Below, in pieces: positions 49,138-50,991 of a DNA stretch of 50,991 bases. The DNA lies in assembly GCA_964534355.1 (NCBI GenBank), contig CAZHNZ010000009.1:1-50991 (forward strand), in the 5' to 3' direction. The DNA comes from CAXXIC01 sp964534355 (GTDB taxonomy: Bacteria > Bacteroidota > Bacteroidia > Bacteroidales > UBA7332). A model generated the notes under the pieces. It saw only the letters and a list, made by a program, of their open reading frames with translations. It was not told where the DNA came from and did not search any database. The position numbers and the translations under genes are program-made. Each line of letters begins with the position of its first letter. The first letter of the stretch is position 1.

Positions 49138-50991
49138 CTAATAAACCAATATCTTTTGTTTAACAACAGAAGAATCAGACATCATACAAACAACATAAAC
49201 GCCATTCGAAAGGTCATTAATGTAGCTGAGTTCATTTATAACCCTTTCCGAACAAACAATTTTACCCAACGAGTCGAATATACACATCCGATAATGTTGC
49301 ATAGGATCCAAACCAACAAAACTAATCGAGCGTGACTCCGGCTTATAAGCAGCTTTGAAGCTGGCTAAATTATTCGAACTATCAATATTTGCCTTCTCAA
49401 TATCTGCCCCCAAATGCACGATTGGATCTATCCAAAGCGATGTATTAAGAGGATTATTGGCCAGCAACCCAGATGAAGTCCACCCTGCACTACCCCGATT
49501 CAGGTAAGCAGAACTAAAAAAGCTACTCCTATCCACAGCGTTGTAAATCTTAAATGTATCAGCCAGAGAAGAGGATACTTTGCAACTGATAAAAAAGCTA
49601 TAATCTACCTTTACCGGAATATTGAAACGGATGAAAATATCAGTCGCTGACGAATTCGGTTTGGAAGCATAATAAAACCCACTGCTTTTCGAATAATTCA
49701 GATAACTCAACTGAACGGACCTTGAGGCCAATGGCAAAGAGTCTGGTTGGTTGAGTCCCTTGTAAAGATTGACGGATAAACGACCACTCATAGTCGATTT
49801 CCATGCCGGAATCACCAAATGAACACCGTAAACGACGGTGCTTTTTTTCGTTATATAACGCTCGGCAACCTCACTGACCTGTAAAGAGTTTTTACTGAAA
49901 ACCGGTCCCGCTTCCGGAGAGGCAAGGTAACTCACTTCCGGTTTTTCATTGTCACCGAAATTACTGATCCGCTTACAAGTGGTGGCAGCATATGGATCGA
50001 AGCCATCAATACGACTAATCCCCCTGTCCCGGGGATCCAGCCAATGCTTTAACTGGCGCAGTGGTTCGGGATAAAAATCCCATATTTTGGCCAGCGAATA
50101 ATAGTAGTCATCGCCCGGGTACTCGCAATCTGAAGCACCTCCGGTTAATGCTCCGATTAGACTTTTATTGGAATCAAAAAGCGGAGAACCGGAAGAGCCA
50201 CCTTCGGTCACCCCATCCTCCCAGGAGGGTATACGCAAGTGAATATCAGGCTCGAAAGCATACGGTAATCCACTATCCACCAGACTTGTCTGCTCTAAAC
50301 TATGTCGTTCAATAGAAATCTTTTTCGTTTTACCCATAGGGTGATGTATGCCAAAGTAGGGCGGCTTAGCCGGATTGCCCACATTCCAGCCGGCATAATA
50401 TGGACGGTAATATACCGGAGGTGTCTGCATCAGGCGCAAAAGCGCAACATCCAGCGACTGCTCAAAAAGCAGCAGACTGGCAGAGGCCATACTATAATCC
50501 TCCGATCCTACCACAACCTCTGAGCAGGAGGGATTCTGATAATTGAAAAAGATAACTGTATTCTGAGCCTTTTTGGCAGATGTAGTCGTTCCTTCTTTCA
50601 GAAAACAATGAGCAGCAGACAACAGATAAGGTGCACCATCCTGCTCCGCATTGTTCACCAAACACCCGGTGCAATACTCATTTCCATTGATTATAAGCAG
50701 GGTTGTCGCCCGCGACACATCTGTATATGCCGGAAAACAGGCGGCATCCTTGTGGCAGTCAGCTGTCGAAGCCAATGCTCCGGGGCGGGCACGAAGCGTA
50801 AGCCCCCGGTAATCGTGATTCACCTCGCCAATGATGAGCTGCCCGCTAAATTCGGCATTGGCCGGTTCCTGGTACTCCACGATTATCTCATCGCCATAGA
50901 CGGGTGCGGTAGGTAGCTGAAACTGTTCGTTGTTGTTGAGTTCCGTAAATGCCCCGATTTTGGAGGTACGGTCGCTGTTGTAAATAAATAG
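49138..50991 (-). CDS. secreted trypsin-like serine protease (lysyl endopeptidase-like), T9SS; N-terminus cut by window edge
   Basis: At least 617 aa, open to the right edge. The GTG at 50880 is in frame but is not the start: 37 more codons upstream read on without a stop (SDRTSKIGAFTELNNNEQ and TAPVYGDEIIVEYQEP). The protease core has His in LLSAAHCF, Asp in SLDVALLRL and Ser in EGGSSGSPLF, plus the cysteine-rich CTGCLVN strand, like bacterial lysyl/glutamyl endopeptidases (chymotrypsin fold, S1). Then comes a beta-rich region and a C-terminal sorting domain (YRMCIFDSLGKIV, LSNGVYVVCM, KQKILVY) of T9SS type, so it is secreted. Cleavage specificity is inferred only from overall similarity. 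Confidence 0.87.
   Translation of the reverse strand, partial: LFIYNSDRTSKIGAFTELNNNEQFQLPTAPVYGDEIIVEYQEPANAEFSGQLIIGEVNHDYRGLTLRARPGALASTADCHKDAACFPAYTDVSRATTLLIINGNEYCTGCLVNNAEQDGAPYLLSAAHCFLKEGTTTSAKKAQNTVIFFNYQNPSCSEVVVGSEDYSMASASLLLFEQSLDVALLRLMQTPPVYYRPYYAGWNVGNPAKPPYFGIHHPMGKTKKISIERHSLEQTSLVDSGLPYAFEPDIHLRIPSWEDGVTEGGSSGSPLFDSNKSLIGALTGGASDCEYPGDDYYYSLAKIWDFYPEPLRQLKHWLDPRDRGISRIDGFDPYAATTCKRISNFGDNEKPEVSYLASPEAGPVFSKNSLQVSEVAERYITKKSTVVYGVHLVIPAWKSTMSGRLSVNLYKGLNQPDSLPLASRSVQLSYLNYSKSSGFYYASKPNSSATDIFIRFNIPVKVDYSFFISCKVSSSLADTFKIYNAVDRSSFFSSAYLNRGSAGWTSSGLLANNPLNTSLWIDPIVHLGADIEKANIDSSNNLASFKAAYKPESRSISFVGLDPMQHYRMCIFDSLGKIVCSERVINELSYINDLSNGVYVVCMMSDSSVVKQKILVY

Noticed and set aside
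50878..50880. GTG as start of the trypsin-like protease
   Set aside because: The frame continues upstream to the window edge with protein-like sequence and no signal peptide after the GTG, so the true start is outside.
1..50991. CRISPR array
   Set aside because: No regularly spaced repeats of 24-40 bases and no cas gene were seen.

Overview
The window is chromosomal DNA of a Bacteroidota bacterium, most probably a Bacteroidales saccharolytic anaerobe (a Paludibacter-like lineage is my inference). The evidence is C-terminal type IX secretion (T9SS) sorting domains on several exported proteins, a one-piece hybrid two-component regulator (HTCS), BACON and carboxypeptidase-regulatory-like lipoprotein domains, Crp/Fnr and DUF5692 families typical of the phylum, almost no Shine-Dalgarno sites, and many upstream boxes matching the Bacteroidota -7 promoter element TAnnTTTG. 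No rRNA, tRNA or CRISPR array was seen.

Region 1 (1-14.3 kb) is a carbohydrate locus. On the minus strand lie a GH10 xylanase-like gene (cut by the left edge), a GH30 enzyme, a heparinase II/III-like lyase and a PL8 (chondroitin ABC lyase-like) enzyme with a T9SS signal. Divergently, on the plus strand, lie an HTCS sensor/regulator and a protein with two SGNH esterase domains. There is no SusC/SusD pair in view. The HTCS probably senses a breakdown product and switches on the divergent degradative genes.

Region 2 (14.5-21.4 kb) is a small accessory/defence island: an orphan DUF2683-type antitoxin-like gene, a HEPN/MNT toxin-antitoxin pair, a type III restriction-modification system (mod-res), a strongly palindromic 130-base element, and a VapBC-type pair. 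Short direct repeats flank the HEPN/MNT pair (47 bases) and the restriction system (about 49 bases), and mod carries an AT-rich recognition-domain patch. The island looks as if it was assembled from cassettes.

Region 3 (21.4-31 kb) holds a secreted beta-helix protein, a secreted SGNH + alpha/beta-hydrolase fusion whose SGNH nucleophile serine is replaced by asparagine, a three-gene minus-strand operon (methyltransferase, Crp/Fnr regulator, DUF5692 membrane protein), and a two-gene unit of a surface lipoprotein and an outer-membrane beta-barrel protein of unknown function.

Region 4 (31-47.8 kb) is mainly core housekeeping: parE-coaD-S41 protease; GH25 lysozyme; a minus-strand run of a T9SS subtilase, xseA, rnz, an MsbA-like ABC exporter and a PAP2 phosphatase; LolD-like ATPase; VanZ-like protein; helix-hairpin-helix protein; argB; and an M13 peptidase ending in a clear terminator. 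Region 5 (47.9-51 kb) holds two AT-rich orphan genes (a three-helix membrane protein and a lipoprotein) and a T9SS trypsin-like protease cut by the right edge.
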